From: Austropuccinia psidii | Lineage: Eukaryota; Basidiomycota; Pucciniomycetes; Pucciniales; Sphaerophragmiaceae | DNA length: 64,000 nucleotides | Assembly: GCA_023105745.1 (NCBI GenBank) | Contig: JALGQZ010000013.1 | Span: 20,001,105-20,065,104 of the forward strand | Reading direction: 5' to 3' | In this document: piece by piece, positions 10,543 to 23,937 of the stretch | How the letters are laid out: every line of letters starts with the position of its first letter | How positions within the stretch are numbered: the first letter of the stretch is position 1 | Position numbers and translations under genes: made by a program | The notes under the pieces: model-generated | Databases searched by the model: none | What the model was told of the DNA's origin: nothing | The model's input: only the letters and a program-made list of their open reading frames with translations

Positions 10543-11500
10543 AATCTTATTGTAAATGAAAAGAAGTTTATTCAAAAATTCTCATTGAATAAAATGGATG
10601 TAATACTTCCTCCTAGTCAATACTCAGTTGGAAGCTCTTCAGAATAAGCTATCAATTCACACAGTCAAGATTGGCTTTCCTAAGGGCATTCTCTTTTCAA
10701 AAAGTGTGGATTCCCCTTATTTAAATTTTCTTGAAATGTTTCCCCCTCATCAACCTGGAATAAAGCCACCACAGCCTTTCTCCTTCCTTATTGGGAGTCC
10801 AGATATTGTCATGGTGGTACAAGATTCTACCAAATTGAATAGATGCTGAGGAACCAGGCCAAGAAAATTGAAATTGTTAATAGATGTCTCCTTACAAGGA
10901 AATTCATATGGAAGAAGCAAAACCCTCCTGCATTAATTGAATACACCACAAGTAGGCAAGCTGGTAGCTTGAGGAATTCCAAGAAAAAGGTACTAAATTT
11001 TTTTTATCAGATTCTATCAAGTGTAATATAAACTTAAATCAACTTAATATATCTAAAATCATAGAATAAAGAAAGGCAGATTCTCCAGAAAGTGGCAACA
11101 GATTTAATCCTCAATAATCATCCGAGAGCTTCTGCAAGTTTTTGGGTAGATGAAAAGATTTCTTATGTAGAGCCAGAATGTCCTGGCCAGCCAATTCTGT
11201 CAATTCTTTGGAAATCCAATCAAATAGGTGAGCTTTTCAAACTTCTGGTTGAGGGCTAAAACCAGCTTTTCAATAATCAAAGATCCAAAAGGGACCCCAA
11301 TAACAAAATACAACAACTTAAACCAGACCCTCATATCTCCACAGATAAAGGATTTGGAAATACACCCAAAATTCTTTCATCAAATTGGTCAGCACCAGAA
11401 GGTTTGGCATCAGTAATAGAGGTGGAAAGAAGGGGAACAAAGCTTCAAGAACCTGTTGACCTCTCCCTTGCCATTCATAAACTTAGAGTTAAGAGTAGAA
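10543..11500 (+). pseudogene. 3' part of the decayed gene split by D2
   Basis: Coding resemblance resumes at 10543 in the phase left at 4115. It then switches frame near 10630 (LEALQNKLSIHTVKIGFPKG, PYLNFLEMFPPHQPGIKPPQ) and again near 10843, ending at a GT donor near 10990. An exon-like block follows at about 11083-11226 (TDLILNNHPRASASFWVDEK, YVEPECPGQPILSILWKSNQ), from an AG acceptor to a GTGAGC donor. Another lies at about 11330-11520 (SNWSAPEGLASVIEVERRGT, PVDLSLAIHKLRVKSRSQ). Frame changes mean it is either broken or has small unrecognised introns. I do not recognise the family. The exon structure and its single-copy status in this window suggest an old host gene. Confidence 0.45.
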
Positions 11501-11520
11501 GTCAAACTATTACCAAGTCC

Positions 11521-13385
11521 TCATATATGCAAACATAAACAACTCCTAATTTCTACTTATTCAAATCTTTCTCAACATAAAAAACCAACAATTTTTTGTA
11601 ATTTCTTCCTTACAAAAACAATATTTTTTGTCCCAAAATGTTTACACTGTTTTTTTCCACATATCAGATCCAAGATACAAAATATAGATTTAAGTTTTAT
11701 ATCAGTGTAAAGGTTATATTAAAATTGAATTTCCCACTCACCCCCAGCTAAAAATATTTCCACTTGAATCCCAAATACATGTGCCAGACAATTGAAAGAA
11801 TATGACATTTATCTAAATTTTTGAGTAAAATTATTCAAACAAAATAGTTAGAAGTTTTTGGAATGGATATAACTTTACATCAATATTTTATATGCATCAA
11901 TCCTATCAATTATCTGAAATGAGAAAATAAAGAGCCAAAATCCTCGTCAAAAGTAAAGAATAATCTTTGAGAAGACATTTACTATACAAATTTCACCAAT
12001 CTTAACAAAATTGATGACAGATGTCAAACATTACTTTGAAACTCTAAATTACATATAAATTGGAACTTTCTAAGCATATTTCCCCTTTGATAAAATATCT
12101 CACAAAAATATTTGCATACTTTTACAATTAATTCTACTAATTGGCTTGAACCAAATATCATAGATAATAATTATAATAAAAATTTTATCCCTTTCAAAAA
12201 CTCCCAAGTTTCAACTTTCAATTGAATATATATCCTTTCTTTTTATCATGATAAAAACAAAATAATAATACCCAATTCCATATATAATTGAAAAAAGAGT
12301 TGCAAACATTGATATTTTCAAACACCCTACTTGTATCCTAAAGGTTTGCCAAATTGGGGGTAATACCTACCAAGGAGTTGTAAGATCCAAAAGGGCTCAT
12401 TCAAATCATCAGGAGTCCCTACCTGCAAGCCTCCAGGTGAGTGTACATCATAGAAAAATCTAATAAAAAATTCATCTTTTTTTAAAAGATTACCCTGTTC
12501 AAATATTTTATATTTTAGAATGAGAAAGTTTATCAACTACACCAGAGGAATAGACTTCTGTATCAGGAAGCAACTGACATCATAGTGTTGGTTATTCTCT
12601 TTTCAGCCTATTCATCCCAGTTGATTATTCAAATTATATTAAGATAAATGTTTCTTTATTCATTTCTCAATTTTACACGGATATCCAGCATGCTCTCCTT
12701 AGCTCAGAATACATACACCTTTCTAACAATGCATTGAAAATCCCCAACCTACTGCAAAATATTGAGAACATTTATTATTTGAATAGAATTCCACTCCCCT
12801 CCTTCCTTTATCAGCATCCAAAAGTACTTTTTTCTCTAATATTCAAACTTTACATGACAACACTCACAAATAAATTAGTGAGGATAACTGTCAAAAAAGT
12901 ATCCAATGGGAACAAAAGAAGATTGAAACAAGTGCCAAAATGCAACAAACACCAGATTTCAGCTTTAAAATTACCAAAAGTCTGAAAAACACCAAAAAGA
13001 GATTGCACCTTGTGCGTTCCTTCAAGACCCACATATTTTGCCAAACATGTTTCTTCCTGAATTCAGACTTAGAGAAAAAGCATGCTTTTAGAACCAAATT
13101 TCATAAATATTTGAAATTACCTCAATGTATACACCCTTTTTATGGAAGATACAGACACCAACAAAACTGCAACACCATTTTATATCATCAAAATATAAAA
13201 AACCAAAAACTATAGCCCACAAAACAATTCCACTTCTAATCTTTAAAAAAATGGATCCAAAACAGCGTTATGATTACTACCTTTGAAAATGCACTGGACT
13301 AACCCCAGAAGTCAATTTATGTAAATGAATAATCCTTTTCTGAAATATCAGATGGCCATTTTTGGAAAACATTTGTAGATAATGA
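11521..13385. other. AT-rich stretch, no convincing gene
   Basis: There are short open frames only. 12327-12536 is open on the minus strand (DDLNEPFWILQLLGRYYPQF), but the plus strand is open there too and ends at a good GTGAGT donor near 12434, so neither can be preferred. Frames around 12850-13215 are Lys/Phe-rich and cannot be assigned. Confidence 0.45.
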
Positions 13386-14080
13386 AAATTTGAAATTCAC
13401 TGATAAACTTGCAAACATGGTTTTTGGCTTGTATATTTACTGGACCAACCCACATGGATCTAAGATTGGCTCAAAGAGTATTTCAATAGGTGTCATTCTT
13501 TTTCCTTGCTACAAAATTCCTCCAGAAAAAAGATATGAGTATCAAAACCCATTTGTCTATTGGTTCACCCCCACCCCCAAAGAGCACACTTGATCAAATG
13601 AAAAACTTATTGAGTCCTCTTTTTTCTCAGATCCAGGAGCTGTGAAAACATGTCCAATTTACTCCAAAAGCCATATTCAAAAATGAAAATCTCAATAAAG
13701 CTTCCCTGTTCTTCTTAATTGGGGATATTTGAGCCCTCCAAATAATTGGAGGTTTAACATCTCACTCAGCAAATCTCTTTTGTGCACATTGTAATTTACC
13801 CATCAGAGAAAACCAAAATATTTACAAACCCTCTTGGCCCCCAAAGAATCAACATTAGCAGAAATGAGGAATTACTCAATGGATTCAAGCAACCACAACT
13901 AACCAAAAAAACAAAATTTTAGCAGAAGATGGATCTCATTACACTATTTTGGGAGACCTTCCTTACTAGAACTATTCTCAAATGATGAATATTGATGTTA
14001 TGCATAATTTTGATTGGGTCTTCTGAGGGATTATAGCCTTAAATATCTGAAAACTGCAAATGCTGGAGCAAGCTTATCGT
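13386..14080 (+). pseudogene. Relic of a Plavaka/CACTA-type (Tnp2-like) transposase
   Basis: Three consecutive blocks match the order of conserved motifs in the large transposase of basidiomycete Plavaka elements. The first is 13390-13590 (GLYIYWTNPHGSKIGSKS, SIGVILFPCYKIPPEKRYEY, TPTPKEHT). The second, about 13588-13815 in another frame, is LDQMKNLLSPLF, ASLFFLIGDI and GGLTSHSANLFCAHCNL. The third, about 13920-14040, is YTILGDLPY and MMNIDVMHNF. The blocks contain in-frame stops (after QEL, after GDI, after DLPY) and at least one frameshift, so the gene is dead. No element ends were found. The motif assignment comes from memory of the family. Confidence 0.6.
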
Positions 14081-14805
14081 TGAAGAAAAGAACCACAAAA
14101 ATAAACATCAATACTTCATAATTTGGAGCTCCAGCATCTCATCAAAACTAAAAAGGAATGAAACTGATACAATTGAAAAACATGGGACCTTCAAAAAATA
14201 TAAGTTAACACTCAGTGTACCCTCAAAGAATTCAGAGCTTAGATAACTATACAGCGCCACTGAAAGAATTGAATAATGGAAAGATAGTCAACTTCAGCAG
14301 TCAGGTTCATCACCAAAGTGTCAAGTGGTACACAATCCAAGCTCCAAGGATTATCCAAGAAACCCCAAAGACACAAACCTTCTTTCAAGCCCTGTTCCTC
14401 CATCAATCTCTCAACTAAGAAAGTCATAAAAAGGTTCTCCTCAGGAAATACTGGAAAAATCATCTGGTAAATGAAAGGAAAAGGAATTTTATCCAAGTTT
14501 CACTTGATCCTTATCCCAAGATATTTTGAAATGCTCACCTGTTACATTCTCAAAGGAGTCAGTTGGAATTAATAATTGTATTGTAATAACATTTTTCCAA
14601 CAGGCATCCTCATCTCTTTACCATCAAAAATAAATATCTGCTTTCTAACCCCCCTTGGGTTAATCCAAGACAAAACTGAATATAACCACCAAGAAGCTTG
14701 AATTTCTATATGAAGGTAACAAGAATATGATCCTTCCAGCATGGGTATCCCATATACCCAGAAATATGGGAATTCCCTCATGTGGAATCCCAAAGGCTTC
14801 TGATT
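14081..14805. other. AT-rich flank left of the retroelement nest
   Basis: Open minus-strand stretches at 14239-14496 (PVFPEENLFMTFLVERLMEE) and 14569-14803 (REFPYFWVYGIPMLEGSYS) have protein-like composition and may be decayed exons. No family is recognised and no splice structure can be defended. The last bases, GGTTC, are the target duplication of G4. Confidence 0.35.
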
Positions 14806-14810
14806 GGTTC

Positions 14811-15585
14811 TGTAAGGTGTGGATATGAGACTTTGATTAAAAATCAAGTACTTTTACTGTCCTCATAATTTGTATAAGTTAAAAATCAATCAAAAATAGT
14901 GAGACATATTATTTTTAAGAGAAAACACACCAATTTTATGGTTTATGACTTTATTAGTATAAAAAAATAATATTATAAAGATTTATTGTTTTAGCAACAA
15001 TAAACATTTATCCAAAAAAACTCTACAAGAGATATTTTGAGGCTACAAAAGAAATTTTGTAAGGTGTGGATATGAAACTTTGATTAAAAATCAAGTACTT
15101 TTCCTGTCCTCAAAATTTGGATAAGGTAAAAATCAATTAAAAATAGGAAGAAATATTATTTTTAAGAGAAAACACGCCAATTTCATTTCTTATAACTTTA
15201 TTAGTATAAAACAATAATATTATAAAAATTTGTTGTTTTACCAACAATAGAAATTTATCCAAAAAATAGTCTGCAAGAGATATTTTAAGGCTACAAAAGA
15301 AATTTCTTCAAGAGCAATTTCAATTGGAATTAATTGAGAAATGAAATGAAAGCAATTGATTAAAGAACAGAGTCTTTAGACAGAATATTAAAGAGAAAAC
15401 ACGCCCAAAAGTGACCAGAGTGAATTTGGAAACAAAGTGACAAAGTTTACAGTGATGAAAGATGCTTTAATTCTCTTTTGGGGTGGTTCAGGGGTAAAAA
15501 TTATTATAAGAGTCACAAACAATGATTATAATAATTTTTTCACGTGTTTAAAGGTTTAAAAATATTTAAAAAAGGTGGTTGGAAT
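14811..15585 (-). repeat. G4 3' LTR region: two truncated LTR copies in tandem
   Basis: Copy one, 14811-15057, is the terminal ~247 bp of the family-A LTR. Copy two starts again with TGTAAGGTGTGG at 15058 and continues to about 15585. There it joins integrase sequence directly (after the ELAY codons), so about 1.3 kb of LTR and the end of pol are deleted. The outer copy carries the TSD GGTTC. Recombination, or a second nested copy later collapsed, are the likely causes. Confidence 0.7.
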
Positions 15586-17641
15586 ATGCTAATTCCAGTG
15601 CTGGAAGCAGAGTACACCAATCATAGGTAAATCCATCACAATCTATGAATTCAAGGCCATATGCACAAAATCGTCTTACCATGTCCTCTAAGCTTTGGAT
15701 CATCCTTTCAGCCAGTCCATAAGTTTGTGGGTGGTAGGCTGTAGAGAAAGACAGCTTAGTGCCAAATAATTGATGAAGATTTGTCCATAGTGCTGAAGTG
15801 AATTTGGGATCCCTATCACTAATGATATTTTTAAATATTTCAGTCCATGCCACTACTCTATTCCATATCAGAAGAGCTGTATCCATGGCTGTATCATCCT
15901 TGTGACATGGTAAAAATATTGGAGTTTTACTGAATCTGTCCACAATTACTAGGCAAGCACTATAGCTTCTGTCACCTCCTGGTGGTAGTCCAGTTACCCA
16001 ATCCATATGGAAAATTTCCCAAGGTCTGCTTGGTTCTTGGATATTTATCATATTTTGAAGTCTCTTGCCGGTGGATTTATTTGCCTTTTGGCATCTGTCA
16101 CAGGTTTTGCAATACTCTGCAACATCATTCTGCCACATTGGCCACTATAGGCAGGTGTTTCCTTTCTCTCTTGTTCTGTATTCAGACAGATGTCCTGAAA
16201 AGGGGCTATCATGGCATTCTTCCAGTACAAGATTGATTAGTGACCTGTCTATAACTGTCATGACACATGTGTGCTTGGTTCTGTGGTAAATTATTCCATC
16301 CAGTAGGTGAAATCTTCCTTCATCATAAGATTTTTTCCATATTTCATCCAAGGAATGTATTGGAGAGTTGTCTTTACTGTCTTTGTTAAGTAATTGGCAT
16401 AAGATGCTACAATTTGTATCTTCTATGTAGCTATTTCTGACTTCTTCAAAGAAGGTGGTGTTCAATAAGCTGGATTATAAATGTTATTTGGTAATGGCCA
16501 TCTGCTCAGTCCATCTGCATCCTTATGAATATTCCCATACTTATGAACAATCGTCACATTGCCCCTGTATTCTTGTATGGCTATTTGCCATCTGAGCATA
16601 TTCCTGTTGGGTGTTTTCATGTTTAATAGTGATTTGACAGCTGTACAATCTGTTATCACCTCAAAAACACATCCCTCTAAGAAGTAGTTCAATTTCTCCA
16701 AGGCCCAGAAAAGGCATAGACATTCCATTTGACTTGCCCCATATCTGGCCTCAGTTGGTTTGATTTGCCTGGATATGAAAGATATGGGTCCTGCTACAGG
16801 TTTATCATTTATGATCTGAGCTTGGTGAAGTGCAGCACCCAGTCCATCCCCTGATGCATCAATATACAATTTGAAAGGCAATTTAAAGTCTGTCATCAGT
16901 AAGAGTGGAGCAGTGGTCAAGGCTTCTCTTAGAGACTCAAAAGCTTTGACTCTGTCAACAGTCATTTCAAATACTGTGTCTTTGTCACACAATTTATAAA
17001 GTGGTCCTTCTATGGATGCAAAATCTTTAATGTGTTGCCTGTAATATCCTGCAAAACCTAAGAATGACTGAATTTCCTTGTTCTGAGGCATGTGTTTTAG
17101 CAATGCTGCTGCAACTTTGTGTTTGTCAATTCCAAGGCACAAACCAGATACAACATGTCCTAGTGCTTTAAGTTCGTTAAATCCAAAATGACATTTTTTC
17201 AAGGAGATTTTCATGTTTACTGATTGAATTTTTGTCAAAACTCTGGACAATCTGTACATGTGCTCCTTCCAAGTTTTGGAACAGACAATAATGTCATCAA
17301 TGTAAATGATTAACCATCCCTGTGAGTGTTCTTCAGGGAAGATTTCATTCATCATTCTTTGGAAGTGTGAAGGTGCATTTTTGATACCAAAGGGCATCCT
17401 CAAGTATTCATACACTCCAAAATGAACAATAATTCTCAAGTATTTTCTTGCTCTTGGTGTCACCACATTTTGATGGAATCCCTTAAGGGAATCCATAGTG
17501 GCTATATTTGCTGCTTGAGATATTTGAGTAAGGGCAATTTGGATTTTTGGTATTGGGTATCTGTCTGGAACAGTGTAAGTGTTCATAGCTCTAAAGTCCC
17601 CAACCATTCTAGATTTTCCCTTAGGCCATGCCACTATGACT
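15586..17641 (-). pseudogene. G4 pol: RT, RNase H and truncated integrase
   Basis: The frame 17634-16462 is open for 390 codons. It has reverse transcriptase ([20 protein letters not shown], catalytic IIYIDDIIV) and RNase H ([43 protein letters not shown]). A frameshift near 16465 leads to the integrase zinc-binding domain ([28 protein letters not shown]), interrupted by a TAG near 16145 (W to stop). The catalytic core follows ([40 protein letters not shown]). It ends abruptly at about 15586, where an LTR fragment is joined, so the integrase C-terminus and chromodomain are lost. The upstream frame was severed by G3 inserting at the TPVIV codons. Confidence 0.85.
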
Positions 17642-17646
17642 GGTGT

Positions 17647-19675
17647 TGTAAGGTTTGACTATGAAACAATAAGTAAAAATTACTCATTTATTACTTATTG
17701 TACTCTGAATTTCCTTATGAATTGAATAAATGAGATTAAAAATATAATAAGAATAAATAATTATTATTATTATGGCGTAAAATAATTATATTATTAAATA
17801 AATATAATAATATAATTTATATTATGAAAATATAATATAATAAATAAATATATTAATATAAAATAATTAATATATTTAAAAAGCTCTTTATTATTGTTAC
17901 CAACAAATAATAAAGGCGTAAAAAATTGCTTTTTATTAATAAAAAACAATTAATAACAATAATATTACTAATATTAAAGTTATGAATTAATATAAATACT
18001 ATTTATATTAATTAAAGAATTATTAAGAGAGTAATAATAGAGAAATTATTATAACAAGAGAAAATAACCTACTTTTAACACTTAATATAATAATTTTGAA
18101 ATCTTTTACGCCAAAAAAAAATATAAATACAACTTTTTCAAATTGTATTTACAATAAAAATAAAGAAAATTACAAATTATTCTGGATTTTTACGTAGAAA
18201 TGAGTTTTAGAGAGATCTTTAACAAAAACAATTAAATAAATGATTTAATCATGTCAAAATAGATGATTATAGCAAGGTGGTCTTTGGTCTCTTAATAATA
18301 TAATACTTTTATATATAAAGAATAAAGAAATTACCTTTGATTTAATTGATTTAATGTTTTTGATGCATCTGAGGGGAAAATAGAGTAAAAAGAGCTCTAT
18401 TTATAGTAAATACCTCCCTCCTACAGTCCAACAGGCTTCTAGTAGATGTGTACTGATCATATCCACTGGAATTGATCAATATTTTAAGGTTTGGAGATGA
18501 TTACATCATTATCAAACCATATTACATCATTATTACACCATTATTTAGAGTTATCACTATAACTCTAAAGTTGATGACATCAGAGGCTTGGCAGAACCCC
18601 AAATTTCGTGGATTTTATTAGTTTTAATCATAAACTAATAGTATTCACCAATTTTATCACTCTTAAGACTGTTAAACTTAAATTAAGGTTACAGTGAGTG
18701 ATCATAACTGCTCAAATTAAGCTCAAACTTTGATCCTCAATAACTTTTAAGATTTACACGCTACAGCAATTCAGAGAGTGAATTCAGATAGCCTGGAATA
18801 ACCTCATTATGCTGCCAAGAGCCTTTTATTACATCATCAAAACTCTAATTTTGATGATTTTTCTTGTAACTCATCTTTTCTGTTGAAATTCAATATTTTA
18901 AACTTCAAACCTTGATTTCAGGGGGTTACACCCTGAATTTAATAATAAAAATTACATCATTCTTGACAAATGAACTAGTATAATCCAACTGTATATTTTT
19001 TTTTAAGTTTGGACCACTTTCACAACAAAGTGGTCAACAGCTCTGTTGATTTTTATCAATATTTCATCATAGGTTTTAACGTTGTTTCTAATTTGTAAAA
19101 TTAAGTTCATAAATGTGTTCTTACAGTAATTACGTGGTAACTTTATTTTTGGTTCATCATTCTATCATGTATAGTTTAGGAGATATTAGCTATGATCCTT
19201 GAATATATGCATTGACCAAAAAAGTGCATATATTCAGGTTAATTCCTTAAGTATTAACTTTGGGAATTAGCTTATTAATTGTTTTATGTGTGGACTTTCG
19301 TGGGGAATCCACTGGTACAATTCATTTCACATGTTGTTTCATTAGTTCTTGAGATAAATAAGGTTTTATGGTTTTTATAAGGTATTATACCTTATAATTC
19401 ATTAAATATTGACTTCACAGATATGCCATAAAAATGGTATATGTGTATTTTTCCATGAGGAATCCAATGGTATAATTTCTTTTACATGTTGATTCATTGG
19501 TTTTTAAGTTAAACCAATTTTTGTACCAATTTATGGTATTTTTTGTATATTTAAGTAATTATTTTTAATGTATAATTATTCTAAGTAATTTTAATATAAT
19601 TATATTAAAGGTATAATTATTATTAGTGTTTTTTGTGACCTTATTGGGTATGTGGTCATATCTCAAAGGCTCACA
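17647..19675 (-). repeat. G3 3' LTR
   Basis: 2029 bp, extremely AT-rich between about 17690 and 18180. It matches 38131-40156 throughout with scattered substitutions and small indels. The plus-strand copy starts TGTAAGGTTTGACTATG and ends CTCAAAGGCTCACA. Confidence 0.93.
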
Positions 19676-19793
19676 TTCCCTACCACCAAAAAAGATTGTA
19701 CCACAATCTGATATGTGTGATTAGGGTATCATCCACTGTCCCACCTCTTCATTAGACTTTGTTAGTCTTGAAGCTCAATAATGCTTAACTTTT

Positions 19794-22019
19794 CTATTTT
19801 TCAGGCTTTCTTTCATGTCTGAACCTTCTTAGTAGTTTATCAGCATTTGTTATATCTTTCTCAAGTAGCCATTCATCTTCTTGAGTTGAATTTCTATACC
19901 TTACAAGGTATTCCCTTTCTTTTTTGTTTCTTGTCCTTCTTTCTTTAAGGACTTTTACTATTTTCTTTTCCTCTCCTTCTTCCAAGGGGGGAATCTCAAG
20001 TGGGGGTTTATTTCTTAGTGGAAATAACTCCTTGTCACTTGAACTGTAAGGTTTTATCAGACTTACAGGGAAAGTTGGGTGTTTGTTCATTAGTTCACCT
20101 GTGAGTTCTAATTGCACAGCATTGGGTGTCAGGCTGAATCTATGATAAAGGTGTATAAGAGTATTTACAAGCTTTAACTATGACTGTGACACGGTAAAAA
20201 TAATTTTAAAGAGGATATAATTGATAATAAAAGTTTTAATTTAAGAATTTAAAGGGCTTTACTATAGAAATATAGTGGTGGTGAGCGCTGTTGAAAGCCC
20301 TGGGTGCAGCTTTACCTGTTGGATTACAATAATAAAGACTACAATACTTTAAATTAAGAGTATACCTGATTATTAACCAAGAGTAAAACTGTTTTTGACA
20401 GTTTACTACGTAGGTTATTCAAGAGCAGGATGAAGAAGCAATTCTGGCAGTGAAAAGCCTCCTTTTTATCCTGAAATGGGGTGGCAAGGGTGCTAGATCT
20501 TTCCACGTAGAGGAAGTGAAGATTTTTTCACTCTCTAGTACTGGCTTGTGGTTTGCAAACAGCCTGTATAGCCTGTATTGGGCTCAGATGTGGTTTTGAA
20601 ACCACATCTGGGCAGTTTTCACCAATACAGGGTGAAAATTTTCATCTGGGGACCTCACAGCCTGATTCTGACGTGTATGACGCGTAGAATGCTGTACAGA
20701 AACTATATGGGACCCCAGTATTGACTGACATATGAGGTATTGAAGCAAAAACATGCTCCTTTGTCTGTTGACACCTCATATTCATGATTATGGGGTGTTA
20801 TCCCATGGTAAGGCTGTATATGACAGCTGGTGGGATTTTGACCTTAAAATGGTCATAACTCTGTCCGTTTTTGAGATATCAAGCTCAAAGTTGGTTCATT
20901 GAATAGCTCTATATGAGCTCTACACAATGGTACCCAAATTGACATGGTTATCATTAAATATGACAAAGTTATTCCATGTACAAGTATTTTTGTACATTGG
21001 CGTGGTTTGGGCAAAAAGCTGTATTAAGCTTGTTTGGCCAATAACTTCTGTTGTAGTTGAGTTATGGGGAAATAGATGACACCATCAGATAGCTCTGATT
21101 GTGCTCTTTCCAAAAAGAACCCACTTTAGGTATCTCACACTAAAACTGTAAAAGTTAGATGAGAGGTGAATGTTTTGTTCACCCTTATTTGGCCTGAATT
21201 TGACCATACCTCAAGTTATACTGGTGCTAGCTCGGTTTGGTTGGCACCATTGGATAGCCCTGGCTTAGAGCTTCATTTTGAATACCCATTTGATGGGATT
21301 AAGCCTCTCCTTCTAGATTTTAGATGAGAGGTGAAAATTAAGGTTTATGCTCAGCAATAACTTTGGGCAGGAATAACTTTGTTATTTCTTGTCCTATGGT
21401 GATGGGACTTATATTTTCAGAAAGGGGTGAGTTTCCTCTTTCTTTTGATACCTTTTGAGCTAATTTGGCTCAGTTCCATGTTTTGGTGGTATTTTGGCTA
21501 TACCATTGATTTATGGTATTTTGGCTGTCATGCTTGTGCTCTGGTTTTGAGTCACACGCTGACATTGGGTCCATGAAGTGCTTTTATCATAAATGGTCCT
21601 GCAAAGGAATGTTTCAATTTCTTTGGGCCTTTTATGTTATTGAAATTAAGGGTTGATACTAAGACCAAGTCTCCTCTTTTGAAATCAGGTGGCTTATGGC
21701 TTTTATCCCATCTCTCTTTTGCATATTTAAAAGAGTCTTGCATACATCTGTTTTCATGGTGTCTTTCTTTGTCAAGCATTATCTTAAAACTGCTTGCTGT
21801 TGGATGTATGGCCACTAAGTCCTTTTTGAGGGTATCATAAGGAAGTCTTGGATTCCAACCTTTCTCTAGCATTGCTGGTGTTTTGCCAGTAGAAGAATGG
21901 ATTGATGTCTTATATGCCAGTTCAAGTGCTGGTATTAGTGTACACCAATCATGGGTAAAACTATCAGAATCTTTGAATTCTAGCCCATAAGCACAGAATC
22001 TTCTGATCATATCCTCTAG
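19794..22019 (-). pseudogene. G3 integrase C-terminus and chromodomain, split by solo LTR D1
   Basis: This is the downstream part of the G3 gag-pol frame. 22019-21570 encodes the integrase C-terminal region ([63 protein letters not shown]). The frame is cut by D1 at the codons for GPN/AVQ and resumes at 20126 (QLELTGELMNKHPTFPVSLI). It ends with a chromodomain-like module (REYLVRYRN, EDEWLLEKDI, LLRRFRHERKPEK) and a natural stop at 19794. Its upstream half lies beyond G1 at 32382. Integrase chromodomains of this kind direct integration to heterochromatin in related chromoviruses. That role is inferred here. Confidence 0.88.
20127..21564. mobile_element. Solo LTR D1 inserted in the G3 integrase
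   Basis: 1438 bp with ends TGTCAGGCTGAATC and GTCACACGCTGACA, flanked by TSD TTGGG (20122-20126 and 21565-21569). No internal retroelement sequence remains. The integrase frame of G3 resumes in phase on the other side when the LTR and one TSD copy are removed. It is the same family as D2 at 4116-10537. Confidence 0.92.
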
Positions 22020-23937
22020 TGTGAGCCTTGAGGTATATTTTACATACCCAAATAGGCCACAATTATCTTAAAAAGAAATTTTGAATTATGCACAACTCAT
22101 AAGTCATGCATATATCCAAAATTCATCATTTTAAATTTCAGAAAAGATGAATAACTTTTTATTGAGTAAGTAAATCCATGGATTTAAGACCAGATTTGGA
22201 TTCTACACAAAAATTCACCTAGGGTAGCTCCATAGAGTGAATAAGCTCAATTTAAGTATTTGAGGTGGTAAAATGGAAAATACTTCAATACCACATCATT
22301 AATACCACATAAAAGATCCGTGAAAATTTTTGTTTTTCTTGATTTTTAGCCAAAATAATGGGAAAGTGAGAAATCCCATGTTACATATACACTAAGAATA
22401 GTGTTATGCATGTTTTGAGCACTTAATATCATGGTATTCTTACATGGACTTTTGGTACACCCATAGTGGATATCTCACTTTAAGCTTAAATTACTATTTT
22501 GACGTAAAAAATAGGCAAGGGGGACAAAAGACATCAAAGAGAGCCAGGGTACCCAACTTCTGAGGCCTCAGAGGCGTGGATAGCTCCAGAGCATGGATCC
22601 ATGGCTCATCTTGGCCTAATTGGTAAACTAAAACTCTTTGGGAACCTGGTTACCAAGTTACAACTACTGTAAAACACCAGAAAATAGCAAATAACCTGCT
22701 ATTTTGACGTGCCAAGGAGGTAATGAGCTACTTACACTCCTGTAACCATGTCAATTACTAATGACTTTCCATGTATAAACCCCAAAAGAGTAATTAAAAC
22801 CCTTTTGGGACCCATATTCATTGATTTACCTCATAGCAACCAGCAAAACACTGCTATTTGCAATTCTACGTAGAAATAAGGTAAAAACTTCAAAAATTTA
22901 TTAAAAATACAATTCCTAATGAATCCTTCTGAAACTTTCAGGACTAGAAGAGAACTGTATTATCTATGGTACAACCAAAAAGAATTACAGTTTTAATAGT
23001 AAAATTCAAAATTTTACTTACAGTCCATTTTTGGTTATTCTACGTGAAACTCTGAATCTTCAAAAATTCACAGTAATTACAACCTGTGATGAAATTGGCA
23101 ATAACATTGATACCTTTGAGAAATCAATGATTATTTTAGAATAAAAGAAGATTTACAAGTGTTACTCCTTTTATTCTTAACCATATTGGGGTTGGTAGTC
23201 ACGTAAAAGCATCAATTAAGTAATTATGATAATCTTACGTGACAACTGATGATGCAATCAATAATCCAAAAAGGTTTATTGTTTTCTCACTCACTGGTTT
23301 TTCAGTTTGCTCCATGGCACGCCTCTGTGAGCTGTTGTTGACTTAAAAGAGGCCTTCTCTTGCTGTTTTTTCCAAAAATCATCTTATCAATTTATTAAAT
23401 CTTTATTACCAACAAGTAAGTATTAGTTCAACTATTCTTAAGTTTTTTAATCTTTCAGAATCAATCAGAAAGACGTGAAATCATAGAATCCAACTATATA
23501 TTGTTGTAATACTGTTATAAATCCTTTTGATCCCTTAAATCCACAATTCCACGTCAAATTTCTCTACTTTTATTATCAATAAGTTCTTTGGAGTATTAGT
23601 GAGTCTTTTATCTTTAATTCTTAAAGTTTTTCTCTAGTAATAGTTTTCTTCAAGAATTATCTTTATAATTATTCTTGTAAAAGATAATTATATATTAAAA
23701 TAATTTTATTATTTTAATAAAAGAAGTTTTTATTATTAAATTCTTCTTGTAATTGATTCTTGTAGACAATTACTGCTCACTGTTATAATCACTAGTAGTG
23801 TATAACACGTGAAAGAAATAATTTTATAATTATTTAATTGTGGTTATAGTAATTTTTATTATTATATTTCATAAGAACAGACATAGTACTGTTGATTAAT
23901 AGTAATATTATCATCAGTTTCATAGTCACATCTTACA
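22020..23937 (+). repeat. G1 5' LTR
   Basis: It starts TGTGAGCCTTGAGGTATAT and ends TAGTCACATCTTACA. It is almost identical to 30464-32381 and closely related to the G2 5' LTR (58579-60499). Promoter and polyadenylation signals should be inside, but I could not place them reliably. Confidence 0.95.

Noticed and set aside
17690..18180. Extremely AT-rich block resembling mitochondrial or centromeric DNA
   Set aside because: It lies inside the G3 LTR and is repeated at 38175-38660 in the partner LTR.
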